Positions 38,912 through 48,438 of a stretch of DNA of 64,000 nucleotides are shown here, one piece after another. The notes below the pieces were generated by a model. The model saw nothing but the letters and a program-made list of their open reading frames with translations. It made no database searches and was not told the origin of the DNA. The stretch is from positions 248,001 through 312,000 of the forward strand of contig NZ_JAHLNO010000019.1 of the NCBI RefSeq assembly GCF_018916875.1, read 5' to 3'. Both the position numbers and the translations under genes were made by a program. How positions within the stretch are numbered: position 1 is the first letter of the stretch; each line of letters begins with the position of its first letter. Source of the DNA: Virgibacillus proomii. GTDB taxonomy: Bacteria > Bacillota > Bacilli > Bacillales > Amphibacillaceae.

Positions 38912-39895
38912 ATGTCAAATGCAACTGTGCAAAAAATGAAAGAATCGATGCGTTTACCTGTAATTATGGCACCAATGTTTTTAATTTCTAATCCAAAAAT
39001 GGTTACAGCAGCCTGTTCCTCTGGAATCATTGGAACATTCCCGGCATTAAATGCAAGAACAGGAGAAGTGTTAGAAGAATGGATGGCACAAATCAATGCA
39101 GAGCTAGAGAAAATAAAAAGAGAAAATCCCAATAAGCAGCTTGCTCCATGGGGAATAAATTTTATTACTCATCGCTCTAACAAGCGCTATACGGAGGATT
39201 TAAAACTGATTGAAAAATATAAGCCGCCAATCGTGATTACATCTTTAGGCGATCCTAGTCCTGTGGTAAAGATAGCCCATGAATATGGCGGCATCGTATT
39301 TTCTGATGTTATTGATATTAAATTTGCTAAAAAAGCAATCGAAAAAGGAACAGACGGGTTAGTATTGGTGGCCAGTGGTGCTGGCGGACATGCAGGTGTA
39401 TTAAATCCGATTTCGTTTGTTCACGAAGTACGATCCTTCTTTTCCGGACCAATTATTTTAGCTGGGGGTATGTCAAAAGGAGAGGATATTTTAGCAGCTG
39501 AAATTCTAGGGACGGATTTTGTTTATATGGGTACGAGATTTATCCCGTCCATGGAGAGTTCAGCTACAAAAGAGTATAAACAGACGATTATTGATTCTTC
39601 CATTGAAGATATTATTTATACAGATGCTTTTAGCGGAATAAATGCAAATTATTTAATTCCCAGTATTGTAAAAGCCGGGTTAGACCCAACAAACTTAGAG
39701 AAAAAGCAAGAAATTGACTTTAATAAATTAAATACAGAAGTGAAAGCTTGGAAGGATATTTGGGGAGCAGGACAAGGAATTGGGCCTATTACTCATGTGC
39801 AATCAATAGAGAAGATCGTTGCTGAACTAGAGGAAGCTTATCAGCGTGCTCAGTTGAAAATAGTAAAACAACAGCATGCTTTTTCAAATAATTAA
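38912..39895 (+). CDS. nitronate monooxygenase (2-nitropropane dioxygenase family)
   Basis: 327 aa. FMN TIM-barrel enzyme that oxidises alkyl nitronates. Seen: LPVIMAPMFLISNPKMV at the N-terminus, GIIGTFPALNA, VLVASGAGGHAGVLNP with the catalytic His, ILAGGMSKGEDILAAEILG and the FMN-phosphate loop YMGTRFIPS. The next gene, an acyl-CoA ligase, begins close to its stop, so the two are probably co-transcribed. Many family members have unknown physiological substrates. Confidence 0.88.
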   Translation: MSNATVQKMKESMRLPVIMAPMFLISNPKMVTAACSSGIIGTFPALNARTGEVLEEWMAQINAELEKIKRENPNKQLAPWGINFITHRSNKRYTEDLKLIEKYKPPIVITSLGDPSPVVKIAHEYGGIVFSDVIDIKFAKKAIEKGTDGLVLVASGAGGHAGVLNPISFVHEVRSFFSGPIILAGGMSKGEDILAAEILGTDFVYMGTRFIPSMESSATKEYKQTIIDSSIEDIIYTDAFSGINANYLIPSIVKAGLDPTNLEKKQEIDFNKLNTEVKAWKDIWGAGQGIGPITHVQSIEKIVAELEEAYQRAQLKIVKQQHAFSNN

Positions 39896-39923
39896 TATTG
39901 ATCAAACCAAAGGGGCAGATGGT

Positions 39924-41513
39924 ATGTATTATCCACTTACACCAATAGATTGGAAACGAAGAGCAATGAAATATTATCCGAACAAAACAGCAGTTATCGA
40001 TGAAGAAAAAACATTTACGTATAAGCAATTTGGAGAAAGAGTTGATCGACTATCGAGAGCATTAATGAAAGCAGGAATTAGAAAAGGGGATCATGTAGCA
40101 GTTATGCTTCCTAATACGCATTATATGCTGGAATGCTTTTATGGAATCTGTCAGATGGGCGCAGTAATGGTTCCGATGAATTATCGTATTTCATCAGCTG
40201 ATATGGAATACATTATTAATCATAGTGATGCAAAACTATTAATTGTTGACGCAGCATTTACACCTTCCATTGAAGAGATTGCTGCTAATTTAAATCTGGA
40301 GGAAATAGTTATTGTAGCGGTTCCAGGTTATGAAAGCAAGATTCAAGGAATTGATTATGAAAACTTTATCAAGCATGTCGAGCCTGCTCAATTTTCACCA
40401 ATGGAAATAAATGAAAATCAGCTTATAACAATCAATTACACAAGTGGAACAACATCAAAACCTAAAGGCGTTATGCAAACCCATCGTAGTAATTATTTAA
40501 ATGCGGCAGATTTTATGTTTCATTTGCGTGTCCACCATGAGGATGTTTATCTGCATACACTTCCATTGTTTCATGTAAATGGGTGGGGAGGTATTTGGGC
40601 GATTACAGCTGTTGGTGGTGTTCATGTTTGTTTGCGGAAAGTAGACCCTAAAGTCATATTAGATTTATTTGAAAGACATCATATTTCACTTTTATGCGGA
40701 GCACCAATAGTCATTAATATGCTAGTAAATGACCCGAAAGTAAATGAAACTAATATTAAGGTTAAATCCAGGATGGCGATTGCTGGATCCCCTCCATCAG
40801 CGGCAGTAATTCAAAAGGCTCAAGAGCTGCTTGGGCTGGATATCATCCATATTTATGGACTTACCGAAACCTCACCATTTATTCTTTATAATGAATGGAA
40901 ATCGGATTTTGATCAACTATTACCGGAAGAACAAGCAGCATTAAAAGCAAGACAAGGAATTGAACTTGCTTTTAATGGGGAAACGAAGGTTGTTGGTCAG
41001 GATGGGCAAGAGGTAGCTTGGAATGGTGAAGAACTTGGGGAAATTGTAACTCGAGGCAATGTCGTAATGAAAGGATATTATAAAGATGAAGAGCAAACGA
41101 AAGCTGCAATGAAGGATGGGTGGTTCTACACAGGTGACTTAGCAGTTACTCATCCGGACGGCTATATAGAAATTCGTGATCGAGCAAAGGATATCATTAT
41201 TTCCGGAGGAGAAAACATATCCTCAACAGAAATTGAAGGGGTGTTATATAAACATCCGGCAGTTTTGGAGACGGCTGTTATAGCCATTCCCAATGATAGA
41301 TGGGGGGAGGTACCGTTAGCAATTATTGTTTTAAAGCCGGGAAATACAGTAACGGAATCCGAAATTATAGCATTCTGCCGGGAGAATATGGCGCATTTTA
41401 AAGCGCCAAAGGCAGTTGAATTTGTTGAGGAACTTCCGAAGACTGCTACAGGGAAACTGCAAAAGTTTCGTTTAAGGAAGATGTATTGGGATAGCGAAAA
41501 ACGTGTTAACTAA
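39924..41513 (+). CDS. acyl-CoA ligase (AMP-forming)
   Basis: 529 aa from ATG 39924 (AAAGGGG upstream); a longer frame from 39876 would overlap the previous gene. Motifs: [64 protein letters not shown] and C-terminal Lys in LPKTATGKLQKFRL. This intact GGENISSTEIEG motif shows what the pseudogene at 15-16.7 kb lost. Substrate chain unknown. Confidence 0.9.
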   Translation: MYYPLTPIDWKRRAMKYYPNKTAVIDEEKTFTYKQFGERVDRLSRALMKAGIRKGDHVAVMLPNTHYMLECFYGICQMGAVMVPMNYRISSADMEYIINHSDAKLLIVDAAFTPSIEEIAANLNLEEIVIVAVPGYESKIQGIDYENFIKHVEPAQFSPMEINENQLITINYTSGTTSKPKGVMQTHRSNYLNAADFMFHLRVHHEDVYLHTLPLFHVNGWGGIWAITAVGGVHVCLRKVDPKVILDLFERHHISLLCGAPIVINMLVNDPKVNETNIKVKSRMAIAGSPPSAAVIQKAQELLGLDIIHIYGLTETSPFILYNEWKSDFDQLLPEEQAALKARQGIELAFNGETKVVGQDGQEVAWNGEELGEIVTRGNVVMKGYYKDEEQTKAAMKDGWFYTGDLAVTHPDGYIEIRDRAKDIIISGGENISSTEIEGVLYKHPAVLETAVIAIPNDRWGEVPLAIIVLKPGNTVTESEIIAFCRENMAHFKAPKAVEFVEELPKTATGKLQKFRLRKMYWDSEKRVN

Positions 41514-41590
41514 TTCTTAGAAGGTATCACAAATGAATGATTTTTAAAGTTGCTAAGCCTTCCGTTCATGCTAATGGGAGGCTTATTTTC

Positions 41591-42496
41591 TTAACCACTA
41601 AAATGATTTAATCTAGAAAAGAAATCCAGTAAAAATTGATGAAATATCTCTTCGGTGGGTAATAGCTTACGATGTGTAGGTGTGATTACTCCAACAGTGC
41701 GAGTGATTGTATTGTTTGACAGTGGTATGTTTACAGTGGAACGGGGAACATTATCGATCACTGTAACTTCCGGCATCAATGCTACTCCCAGCCCAGCTGA
41801 AACTAATCCTTTTAGTGCATCTGTATCATCTCCTTCAAAACCAACCTTCGGAGTAAATCCATGTGAGGTACAGGCTTTTTCTACAATTTCTCTCAATATA
41901 AACCCCTTTGGAAGCATGATAAACGGATCATCCTTTAATTCTCTAAGCCCAATAGAAGGCTTGTTAGCAAGTGTATGATGAAGTGGTAAAAGAGCCACCA
42001 AATTTTCCGTGAATAGAATTTTTCGTCTAAATTTTTCGTCTGCCTTAGGTAATGGACCTAATAATGCCAAATTGAAATCGCCATCAATTACTCCTTGGAT
42101 TAAATCTGGATAAAGTGCTTGTTTTAACTGAAATTTTACTTCAGGATAGTAAACACGGAATGCGTGAATGGCTGTGGGTATCGTGTGGGAAGCCAGACTG
42201 ATAGGGTATGCGATTCGAATCGTTCCCTTTTTCGGATCTAAATATTCTTCTACTTCTCTTGTTGCGTCATCAATAACATTCATTGCTTGCTTCATTCGTT
42301 TAAAGAAGATTTTTCCTACCGGTGTTAATTTAACCCTTCTGCTTTCTCGGATAAATAAATCAGCACCTAATTCATTTTCTAAATTGGCAATTTGTCTACT
42401 AACAGAGGATTGGGCAACATGCAGTGCATTTGCGGCTTCTGTAACGTGTTCTCTTGTAGCAACTTCCATAAAATAACGTATTTGGCGAATCTCCAT
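41591..42496 (-). CDS. gltC: LysR-family regulator, GltC-like
   Basis: 301 aa from ATG 42496 (AGGAGAGGAG site). N-terminal HTH MEIRQIRYFMEVATREHVTE and HVAQSSVSRQIANLENELGA closely follow B. subtilis GltC, the activator of glutamate synthase. The effector domain continues the match (RIAYPISLASHTIPTAIHAF, LPKGFILREIVEKAC, LVSAGLGVALMPE). Here it is divergent from gdhA rather than gltAB, so it probably controls glutamate dehydrogenase. Name given by similarity. Confidence 0.83.
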   Translation of the reverse strand: MEIRQIRYFMEVATREHVTEAANALHVAQSSVSRQIANLENELGADLFIRESRRVKLTPVGKIFFKRMKQAMNVIDDATREVEEYLDPKKGTIRIAYPISLASHTIPTAIHAFRVYYPEVKFQLKQALYPDLIQGVIDGDFNLALLGPLPKADEKFRRKILFTENLVALLPLHHTLANKPSIGLRELKDDPFIMLPKGFILREIVEKACTSHGFTPKVGFEGDDTDALKGLVSAGLGVALMPEVTVIDNVPRSTVNIPLSNNTITRTVGVITPTHRKLLPTEEIFHQFLLDFFSRLNHFSG

Positions 42497-42667
42497 TTTC
42501 TCCTCTCCTTTCCTAATCATGCGTTTAACGCATTAACTCTATCGTTTCTTTATATTGATTCGATACTTTGTTTAATTATAAAATATTCTTTAATAGGAAA
42601 TCCACTAAATTTTAATTGTTCGCTAAATATTTTCATTATTTAAATGACACAAAAGGGATGACGGAAA

Positions 42668-44050
42668 ATGAAAACTGTTGAAAAAATGGAGTTCACCTAT
42701 CTGCAACAGGCAAAGGATTATGTAGATGAAGTATATGAAATGGTTAAGAAGCGTAATCCTGATCAGGTAGAGTTTCAACAAGCAGTTAAAGAAGTGTTTG
42801 ATTCTCTTATACCTGTTTTAGCTAAGCATCCAAATTATATGCAACAAGCAATTCTTGAACGTATGGTAGAGCCGGAAAGAACGATTACATTTCGTGTTCC
42901 TTGGGTGGATGATAAAGGAAAGGTACGGGTAAATCGTGGCTATCGTGTGCAATTTAGTAGTGCACTTGGCCCATATAAAGGTGGTATAAGATTCCATCCA
43001 ACTGTAAATGAGAGCATTATTAAATTTTTGGGCTTTGAGCAAACATTTAAGAATTCTTTGACCGGTCAACCAATTGGCGGAGCAAAAGGTGGAGCGGATT
43101 TTGACCCAAAAGGGAAATCGGAAATGGAAATTATGCGCTTTACGCAGAGTTTTATGACAGAGCTTAGCAAACATATTGGTCCAGATCTAGATGTGCCAGC
43201 TGGTGATATCGGTGTTGGTGCTAGGGAAATAGGCTATATGTTTGGTCAGTATAAAAAGCTTTGTAGAGCCTATGAAGCAGGAGTCTTAACAGGAAAAGGA
43301 ATTGGATATGGCGGCAGCTTAGCTCGTAAAGAAGCAACAGGTTATGGAACTGCTTATTTTATGGATGCCATGTTCAAAGACAACGGATTAAGCTTAGATG
43401 GATGTAAAGTGATTGTATCAGGTTCAGGAAATGTTTCGATTCATGCAATGGAAAAAATGGCGGAATTAGGTGCGAATGTTATTGCCTGCAGTGACTCGGA
43501 TGGATATATCTATGATGAAAATGGTATCAACTTGGAGACTGTTAAACGTTTAAAAGAGGAAGAACAAGGAAGAATTAGAGAATACATTAAAGAGCACCCT
43601 CATGCTATGTTTAAAGAAGGCTGCTCCGGCATCTGGGAAATACCATGTGATATTGCACTTCCTTGTGCTACTCAGAACGAAATAGATGACAGTGCAGCAA
43701 GGCTCCTGGTTGCGAATGGTGTTAAGGCTGTCGGTGAAGGTGCAAACATGCCTACAACTCTAGAAGCTATTGAGATTTTCTTGGAAAATAATATTTTATT
43801 TGCTCCGGCAAAAGCCGTGAACGCTGGAGGAGTAGCTGTCTCCGCTTTGGAGATGGCACAAAATAGCGCGCGTTTAGCTTGGTCCTTTGAAGAGGTAGAT
43901 AGTAAGCTGTATGAGATTATGAATAATATCTACTCTACTTCTACCAAAGCAGCAGAAGATTATGGGCAACCTGGAAATCTAGTACTTGGTGCAAATATCG
44001 CTGGATTTATAAAAGTCGCAGATGCGATGATTGCTCAGGGCATTATTTAA
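42668..44050 (+). CDS. gdhA: NADP-specific glutamate dehydrogenase
   Basis: 460 aa, the length of hexameric NADP-dependent enzymes. Interconverts 2-oxoglutarate plus ammonia and glutamate. GPYKGGIRFHPTVNESIIKF with substrate Lys, QPIGGAKGGADFDPKGKS with catalytic Lys, the Asp of VPAGDIGVGAREIGYM and nucleotide-binding VSGSGNVSIHAMEKM. Upstream TTGATT and TATAAA (16-base spacing, 42555-42582) may be its promoter. Divergent GltC-like regulator; terminator at 44.46 kb after two repeat copies. Confidence 0.95.
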   Translation: MKTVEKMEFTYLQQAKDYVDEVYEMVKKRNPDQVEFQQAVKEVFDSLIPVLAKHPNYMQQAILERMVEPERTITFRVPWVDDKGKVRVNRGYRVQFSSALGPYKGGIRFHPTVNESIIKFLGFEQTFKNSLTGQPIGGAKGGADFDPKGKSEMEIMRFTQSFMTELSKHIGPDLDVPAGDIGVGAREIGYMFGQYKKLCRAYEAGVLTGKGIGYGGSLARKEATGYGTAYFMDAMFKDNGLSLDGCKVIVSGSGNVSIHAMEKMAELGANVIACSDSDGYIYDENGINLETVKRLKEEEQGRIREYIKEHPHAMFKEGCSGIWEIPCDIALPCATQNEIDDSAARLLVANGVKAVGEGANMPTTLEAIEIFLENNILFAPAKAVNAGGVAVSALEMAQNSARLAWSFEEVDSKLYEIMNNIYSTSTKAAEDYGQPGNLVLGANIAGFIKVADAMIAQGII

Positions 44051-44061
44051 GCTTGACATTT

Positions 44062-44242
44062 TTTATCCCGCATGTAAGGTGCCGTAAGACTCCCACTTCA
44101 AGACCTGAGCTGATACAAAAGGAGCTAAGTGTGAGAAAACGGCACCTAAATGCCCGATTCGTTCAAGGGCCTTTAGGTCATACCCTTGTGGTACTAACAT
44201 TTCTTTGGAAAAAACATTCCAAGAAATGAAGTTTCACTTTAT
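44062..44242 (+). repeat. family A element, copy A8
   Basis: Long form with terminal hairpin CATTTCTTTGGAA / TTCCAAGAAATG, a third stem sequence that is still self-complementary. It shares its right TTTAT (44238-44242) with A9. Confidence 0.92.
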
Positions 44243-44418
44243 CCCGCATGTAAGGTGCCGTAAGACTCCCACTTCAAGACCTGAGCTGATACAAAAGGGT
44301 CTAAGTGTGAGAAAACGGCACCTAAATGCCCGATTCGTTCAAGGGCCTTTAGGTCATACCCTTGTGGTACTAACATTTCTTTGGAAAAAGCATTCCAAGA
44401 AATGAAGTTTCACTTTAT
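44238..44418 (+). repeat. family A element, copy A9
   Basis: Head-to-tail near-identical partner of A8, differing at a few bases (AAAAAGCATTCC versus AAAAAACATTCC; AAGGGTCTAAG versus AAGGAGCTAAG). Dimer period is 176 bp, i.e. one element plus one pentamer. Confidence 0.92.
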
Positions 44419-44459
44419 TGAACGATTGTGGTTATTTTTGGTAAATAAATAATCTAGTA

Positions 44460-44495
44460 TAAAACAAGGATCTTTTAAAGGTCCTTGTTTATTTA
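44460..44495. terminator. gdhA terminator
   Basis: AAACAAGGA (44462-44470) pairs with TCCTTGTTT (44482-44490), followed by ATTTAT. It lies about 410 bases past the gdhA stop because A8 and A9 intervene. Confidence 0.6.
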
Positions 44496-44542
44496 TACTA
44501 TTGAGAGTTTATCCATTCTTACAATGGGATACCTTTTTTCGC

Positions 44543-44634
44543 ACTATAGGAAAGTATAAAACTTTATGGTTTATAGAATAAGAAAAACGATAGCTTTCGC
44601 CATAAAGACTTGACGACAAGCCAAGTTTTTCTAA
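44543..44634 (+). repeat. family B repeat, copy B5
   Basis: Complete copy with the CGCCATAAAG variant and hairpin ACTTGACGACAAGCCAAGT, where one stem pair is weakened (TGA for TGG). Confidence 0.85.
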
Positions 44635-44692
44635 TAAGTAGCTTTTGTAGTCTAGCTTAAGCTCTCAAGTTGTAGCAAACTTCAATCTTCTT

Positions 44693-44815
44693 CCTACGAT
44701 AAGTCAACATCGTCTCGAATCTAAAGGAAGGCCGTTTAAAAGCGGGCCTGCCTCTCAGGCGTCGGCATCTACCTGTTTTAGAGGCATGTTTCCTTTATCC
44801 CGGATGCTAGTTAAC
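44693..44815 (+). repeat. family C repeat, copy C1
   Basis: Shares CTACGAT, AGTCAACAT, AAAGGAAGGCCG, AAAAGCGGGC, CTCAGG, GTCGGCAT and CCTGTTTTAGAGGCAT, in order, with 47597-47690. It ends in TTTATCCCGGATG, a family A type left edge, so C may itself be an A relative. The remaining 44816-44952 holds the leader of the M20 gene. Confidence 0.7.
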
Positions 44816-44952
44816 TGCTTTGCAAAATGTTCCCTTGATTAAACGAGTATTTCGTGAGAAGAACATTTTAGAAAAAATTTCACGTATGTTATTTTATTTT
44901 TTTTCAGATTATATTATGATATTCATTAAATACAAAAAAGGAGACTGATTGC

Positions 44953-46131
44953 GTGGACAAATTATTTAGTCAGTTGGATGCTGTTTATAATGAAATGGTA
45001 GAAATTCGCCGTTATCTTCACCAGTATCCGGAACTATCATTTCAAGAAACAAAAACAGCTGCCTATATTGCAGATTATCATACTGCATTGGGTCATAAAG
45101 TCAAAACAAATGTTGGTGGAAATGGTGTTTTAGCTTATTTAAAAGGAGACAGACCAGGTCCGACGATTGCTTTACGGGCAGACTTTGATGCGTTACCCAT
45201 TCAGGAAAAAACGGATGTCCCATACAAATCAAAAAATGACGGTGTTATGCACGCATGTGGTCATGATGGACATACTGCTACATTGTTAGGACTTGCTAAA
45301 GTATTAAATGGAATGCAGGAGGAATTAGTAGGAACGATTGTTTTTCTGCATCAGCATGCTGAAGAACTTCCACCTGGGGGCGCTATTTCAATGATCGAAG
45401 CTGGTTGCTTAGATGGCGTCGATGTTATCTTTGGAACACATTTACAGGCACAATTACCACTTGGAACCATTGTTTACCGAACTGGAGCTTTGCAAGCTGC
45501 AGCAGATCGATTTGATATTATGATTAAAGGTGCCGGAGGGCATGGAGCTGCTCCGCATCATACAATAGATAGCATTATTGTTGGTAGTCAACTGATTAAT
45601 AGCCTTCAGCAAATTGTTAGTAGAAAGGTAGATCCACTTGATGCAGCAGTCGTTTCGGTTTGTAATTTTATTGCTAAGAATCCCTATAATGTTATTGCTG
45701 ATACTGCTCAATTAACAGGAACGGTTCGAACATTGAATGAAGAAACACGCAATTCCATTGAAGAAGAAATGGAACGCATTGTTAAAGGGACATGTGAAGC
45801 TTCCGGGGCTGATTATGAATTTACGTATTCTAGAGGCTATCCTACGCTCGTTAATCATCAAAGGGAAACGGAATTTGTTGCAAATATCGCAAAACAAGTT
45901 CCTGATATAAAAGAAGTTACGGAAACGCCTCCAGTGATGAGTGGGGAGGACTATGCTTATTACTTACAACATGTAAAGGGGACATTTTTCTTTACTGGTG
46001 CGAAGAACCCCAGCATAGATAAAGCATTTCCACATCACCATCCTAAATTTGATTTCGATGAACGAGCATTGTTAAATGCTGCTAAAGTATTGGGGGCTGC
46101 TACATTACAATACATGCAACAAAATTCATAG
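44953..46131 (+). CDS. M20-family amidohydrolase (N-acyl-amino-acid or hippurate hydrolase-like)
   Basis: 392 aa, GTG start after AAAGGAG. Co-catalytic metal peptidase fold that removes acyl groups from amino acids. Metal ligands in MHACGHDGHTATLLG (C102, H104), the catalytic Glu pair in LHQHAEELPPGG, and His in FPHHHPKFDFDE near the C-terminus. The dimerisation domain GAGGHGAAPHHTIDSI is present. Followed after 62 bases by a DUF3100 membrane protein and its partner, which suggests uptake of an acylated amino acid or amide. Confidence 0.9.
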   Translation: MDKLFSQLDAVYNEMVEIRRYLHQYPELSFQETKTAAYIADYHTALGHKVKTNVGGNGVLAYLKGDRPGPTIALRADFDALPIQEKTDVPYKSKNDGVMHACGHDGHTATLLGLAKVLNGMQEELVGTIVFLHQHAEELPPGGAISMIEAGCLDGVDVIFGTHLQAQLPLGTIVYRTGALQAAADRFDIMIKGAGGHGAAPHHTIDSIIVGSQLINSLQQIVSRKVDPLDAAVVSVCNFIAKNPYNVIADTAQLTGTVRTLNEETRNSIEEEMERIVKGTCEASGADYEFTYSRGYPTLVNHQRETEFVANIAKQVPDIKEVTETPPVMSGEDYAYYLQHVKGTFFFTGAKNPSIDKAFPHHHPKFDFDERALLNAAKVLGAATLQYMQQNS

Positions 46132-46193
46132 CTGGAAATTCGATAGGATCTTGGATTAGGCTCTTATCGAGTCATTTAAGGAGGCAAACGAGT

Positions 46194-47003
46194 ATGAGTC
46201 AGCAAGCGGTTAATTTATGGAAAGATTGGCGTTTACATGTTCTTGTATTAGGAATTGTCATGTTTACGGAGTTTATTGGTACCTATGAAGTTAAATTAGG
46301 TGTAGGTGTCGTTTTACTTTTACCCATGCTTTATGCTGTCATCATTGGGGTTGTTTTATTTTTTACACCGTTGATTAAGGAAAAACAGTCAAAAAATGCA
46401 GAAGCGCTTGTGTTTATATCCGTTACTTTACTGATTGCCAAATTTGGTGTACAAGCTGGTCCGGCAATACCGCAATTGGTTGATGCAGGATGGGCTTTAG
46501 TGTTACAGGAATTAGGAAATTTAGGAACTGTGCTTTTGGCATTACCGCTGGCAATTATTTTAGGATTGAAACGTGAAAGTGTGGGGATGACCCATTCTAT
46601 CGGCAGAGAGCCAAATCTTGCTCTAATTACAGATAAGTATGGTCTGTCTTCTCCAGAAGGAAGAGGAGTTATGGCAATGTACATATTTGGTACCGTCTTT
46701 GGCTCGATTTTTTTGGGGGCGGCCTCAGGATTCTTGGCTTCAATTATTCCGTTTCATCCATATTCTTTTGCGATGGCGACGGGGATTGGTAGTGGTAGTA
46801 TGACGGCTGCTTCTTTGGGGCCGCTCCTTGCTGCTTATCCTGATATGGCTGATAACCTTACTGCCTTCTCAGGAGCTAGTAATTTGCTAACGTCTGTTAC
46901 AGGCTTATATGCTAGTATCTTTATTGGCTTGCCACTTACGGAGAAATTATATCAAGTTATGACACGAAAAAAATATGAACAATCAAAATCAAAGGCGGTG
47001 TAG
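46194..47003 (+). CDS. DUF3100-type membrane protein
   Basis: 269 aa with a strong AAGGAGG site. About seven hydrophobic segments. Conserved-looking stretch GREPNLALITDKYGLSSPEG and the late Gly/Ser-rich helix ATGIGSGSMTAASLGPLLAA. I assign DUF3100 from memory of proteins in this context next to M20 hydrolases. Transport function is an inference. The downstream membrane gene begins four bases after its stop, so the two likely form one complex. Confidence 0.65.
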   Translation: MSQQAVNLWKDWRLHVLVLGIVMFTEFIGTYEVKLGVGVVLLLPMLYAVIIGVVLFFTPLIKEKQSKNAEALVFISVTLLIAKFGVQAGPAIPQLVDAGWALVLQELGNLGTVLLALPLAIILGLKRESVGMTHSIGREPNLALITDKYGLSSPEGRGVMAMYIFGTVFGSIFLGAASGFLASIIPFHPYSFAMATGIGSGSMTAASLGPLLAAYPDMADNLTAFSGASNLLTSVTGLYASIFIGLPLTEKLYQVMTRKKYEQSKSKAV

Positions 47004-47006
47004 CGG

Positions 47007-47462
47007 ATGCTAAAAAATATTCAAGAGTGGGTACTCTTATTTGTTATTATTGGCCTAATGGTTGTTATTGGCAATTGGATTGGTTATGACGTTATGCCAC
47101 TAGCATCGCTTCCGGGAGTAATCGTATTAATAATGATCAGTCTGGCAGGAGTGATGATACATCATATGATTCCTTACAAGAAGATTCCGAGTATTGCATA
47201 TATTGGGATTCTCGCATTTATCCTAACCATTCCTGGGGTTCCTGGTTCAGAACAAATAGTTGCTTGGACATCAGAGGTAAACTTACTTGCGATTACGACA
47301 CCAATTCTTGCTTATGCGGGTATTTCTATTGGCAGATCATGGACAGATTTTGTCAAGTTAGGTTGGAGAACTATTATCGTTGGAATATTCGTATTGACGG
47401 GAACATATTTGGGTTCGGCTCTAGTAGCAGAAATTGCTTTACGTATTCAAGGAGTTATCTAG
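47007..47462 (+). CDS. small polytopic membrane protein, partner of the DUF3100 protein
   Basis: 151 aa with about four or five TM helices (IQEWVLLFVIIGLMVVIGNW first). The C-terminal signature ITTPILAYAGISIGR and TGTYLGSALVAEIAL is also present as a relic at 20.7 kb. No named family recognised. Translationally coupled to the DUF3100 gene (AAGGCGGTG site inside the upstream stop region). Confidence 0.7.
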   Translation: MLKNIQEWVLLFVIIGLMVVIGNWIGYDVMPLASLPGVIVLIMISLAGVMIHHMIPYKKIPSIAYIGILAFILTIPGVPGSEQIVAWTSEVNLLAITTPILAYAGISIGRSWTDFVKLGWRTIIVGIFVLTGTYLGSALVAEIALRIQGVI

Positions 47463-47596
47463 TCAGTTTTTTCTCTCAGGTGGAAAAAACTGTGAATTTT
47501 AGGTGGACAGCCATGAGATTGAAAAAGCCTCATGGTTAGTTACCTTTTGTTGTCTAGGAAATTATATTCATTTCTACATGGTAGATATTTTTTTCT

Positions 47597-47690
47597 ACGA
47601 TCAGTCAACATTGGTTCGAATTTAAAGGAAGGCCGACTAAAAGCGGGCTTACCACTCAGGTGTCGGCATACCCCTGTTTTAGAGGCATCC
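47597..47690 (+). repeat. family C repeat, copy C2
   Basis: Second copy of the C pattern (AGTCAACATTGG, AAAGGAAGGCCGACTAAAAG, CCTGTTTTAGAGGCATCCCG). It runs straight into an A-like element. Region 47463-47596 has no gene. Confidence 0.7.
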
Positions 47691-47911
47691 CGGATGTAGG
47701 GAGTCGTACTTCTCTCATTTAAAAATTTTGCTTATTATTTTGCAATCTTGATGAGAGAAGCGGTTCCTAAATCCCCGAATCATTCAGATCGAAAGGACAA
47801 GGAAAGCTACGACAGCGATACATCGCGATTTTTCAAGGACAAGAAAGACTTCCTGAATAAGCAGCGCGGTTTTTCAAGGACAAAAGCACTCCCTTGAATA
47901 AAGTATTTTAT
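47691..47911 (+). repeat. diverged family-A-like element with 60-bp-type units
   Basis: Starts GGATGTAGGGAGTCGTACTT, has a stem around CTTCTCTCAT / ATGAGAGAAG, then CCGAATCATTCAG and partial tandem units (AAAGCTACGACAGCGATACA, TTTTTCAAGGACAAGAAAG). It ends near TTTAT at 47907. The rest up to 48438 shows no gene. Confidence 0.65.
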
Positions 47912-48438
47912 CTCGTTAGAAGATCTCCAGTTTTTACGTCCTAACTGAGCATTTCTAGCTTTCGTTCATCATGCTAATGTGTATTTTTTATTTTTAGTTT
48001 TGTTTTACCTTTCCCATAATTACCCTCCTTCCGTTTTTAAACTTCCCCAATACTTTAAAAAGATGAACAAATTACGAGGCCGTTTGCGAATAAGAAATAA
48101 TAATGCTATAATTCAGAAAAATGCTCTTTTTTTCCATTATTGAAACTGCATAGTAAATAGTAACGTAGTTTTTAATTATTGCATTCACTTACGAAGCACT
48201 CTAAGTGAATGTTTAACCAAAAATGAAAAGGGTTACATAAAATGCAGATATGTGTTGGAGTCGACCAATGCTTTATTTGTAGTCCAAAAAATTAATTAAA
48301 CGTATCATAATTTAAATCTGTTACTTAATCTATGTGATGACATACATTCCAATGATCTACACCATGTTGTCTTGAATTTCTTAGTTTTCTGAACCGCACT
48401 TATATGGCTAACTTAATATGATAATGGAGGGATATGGA

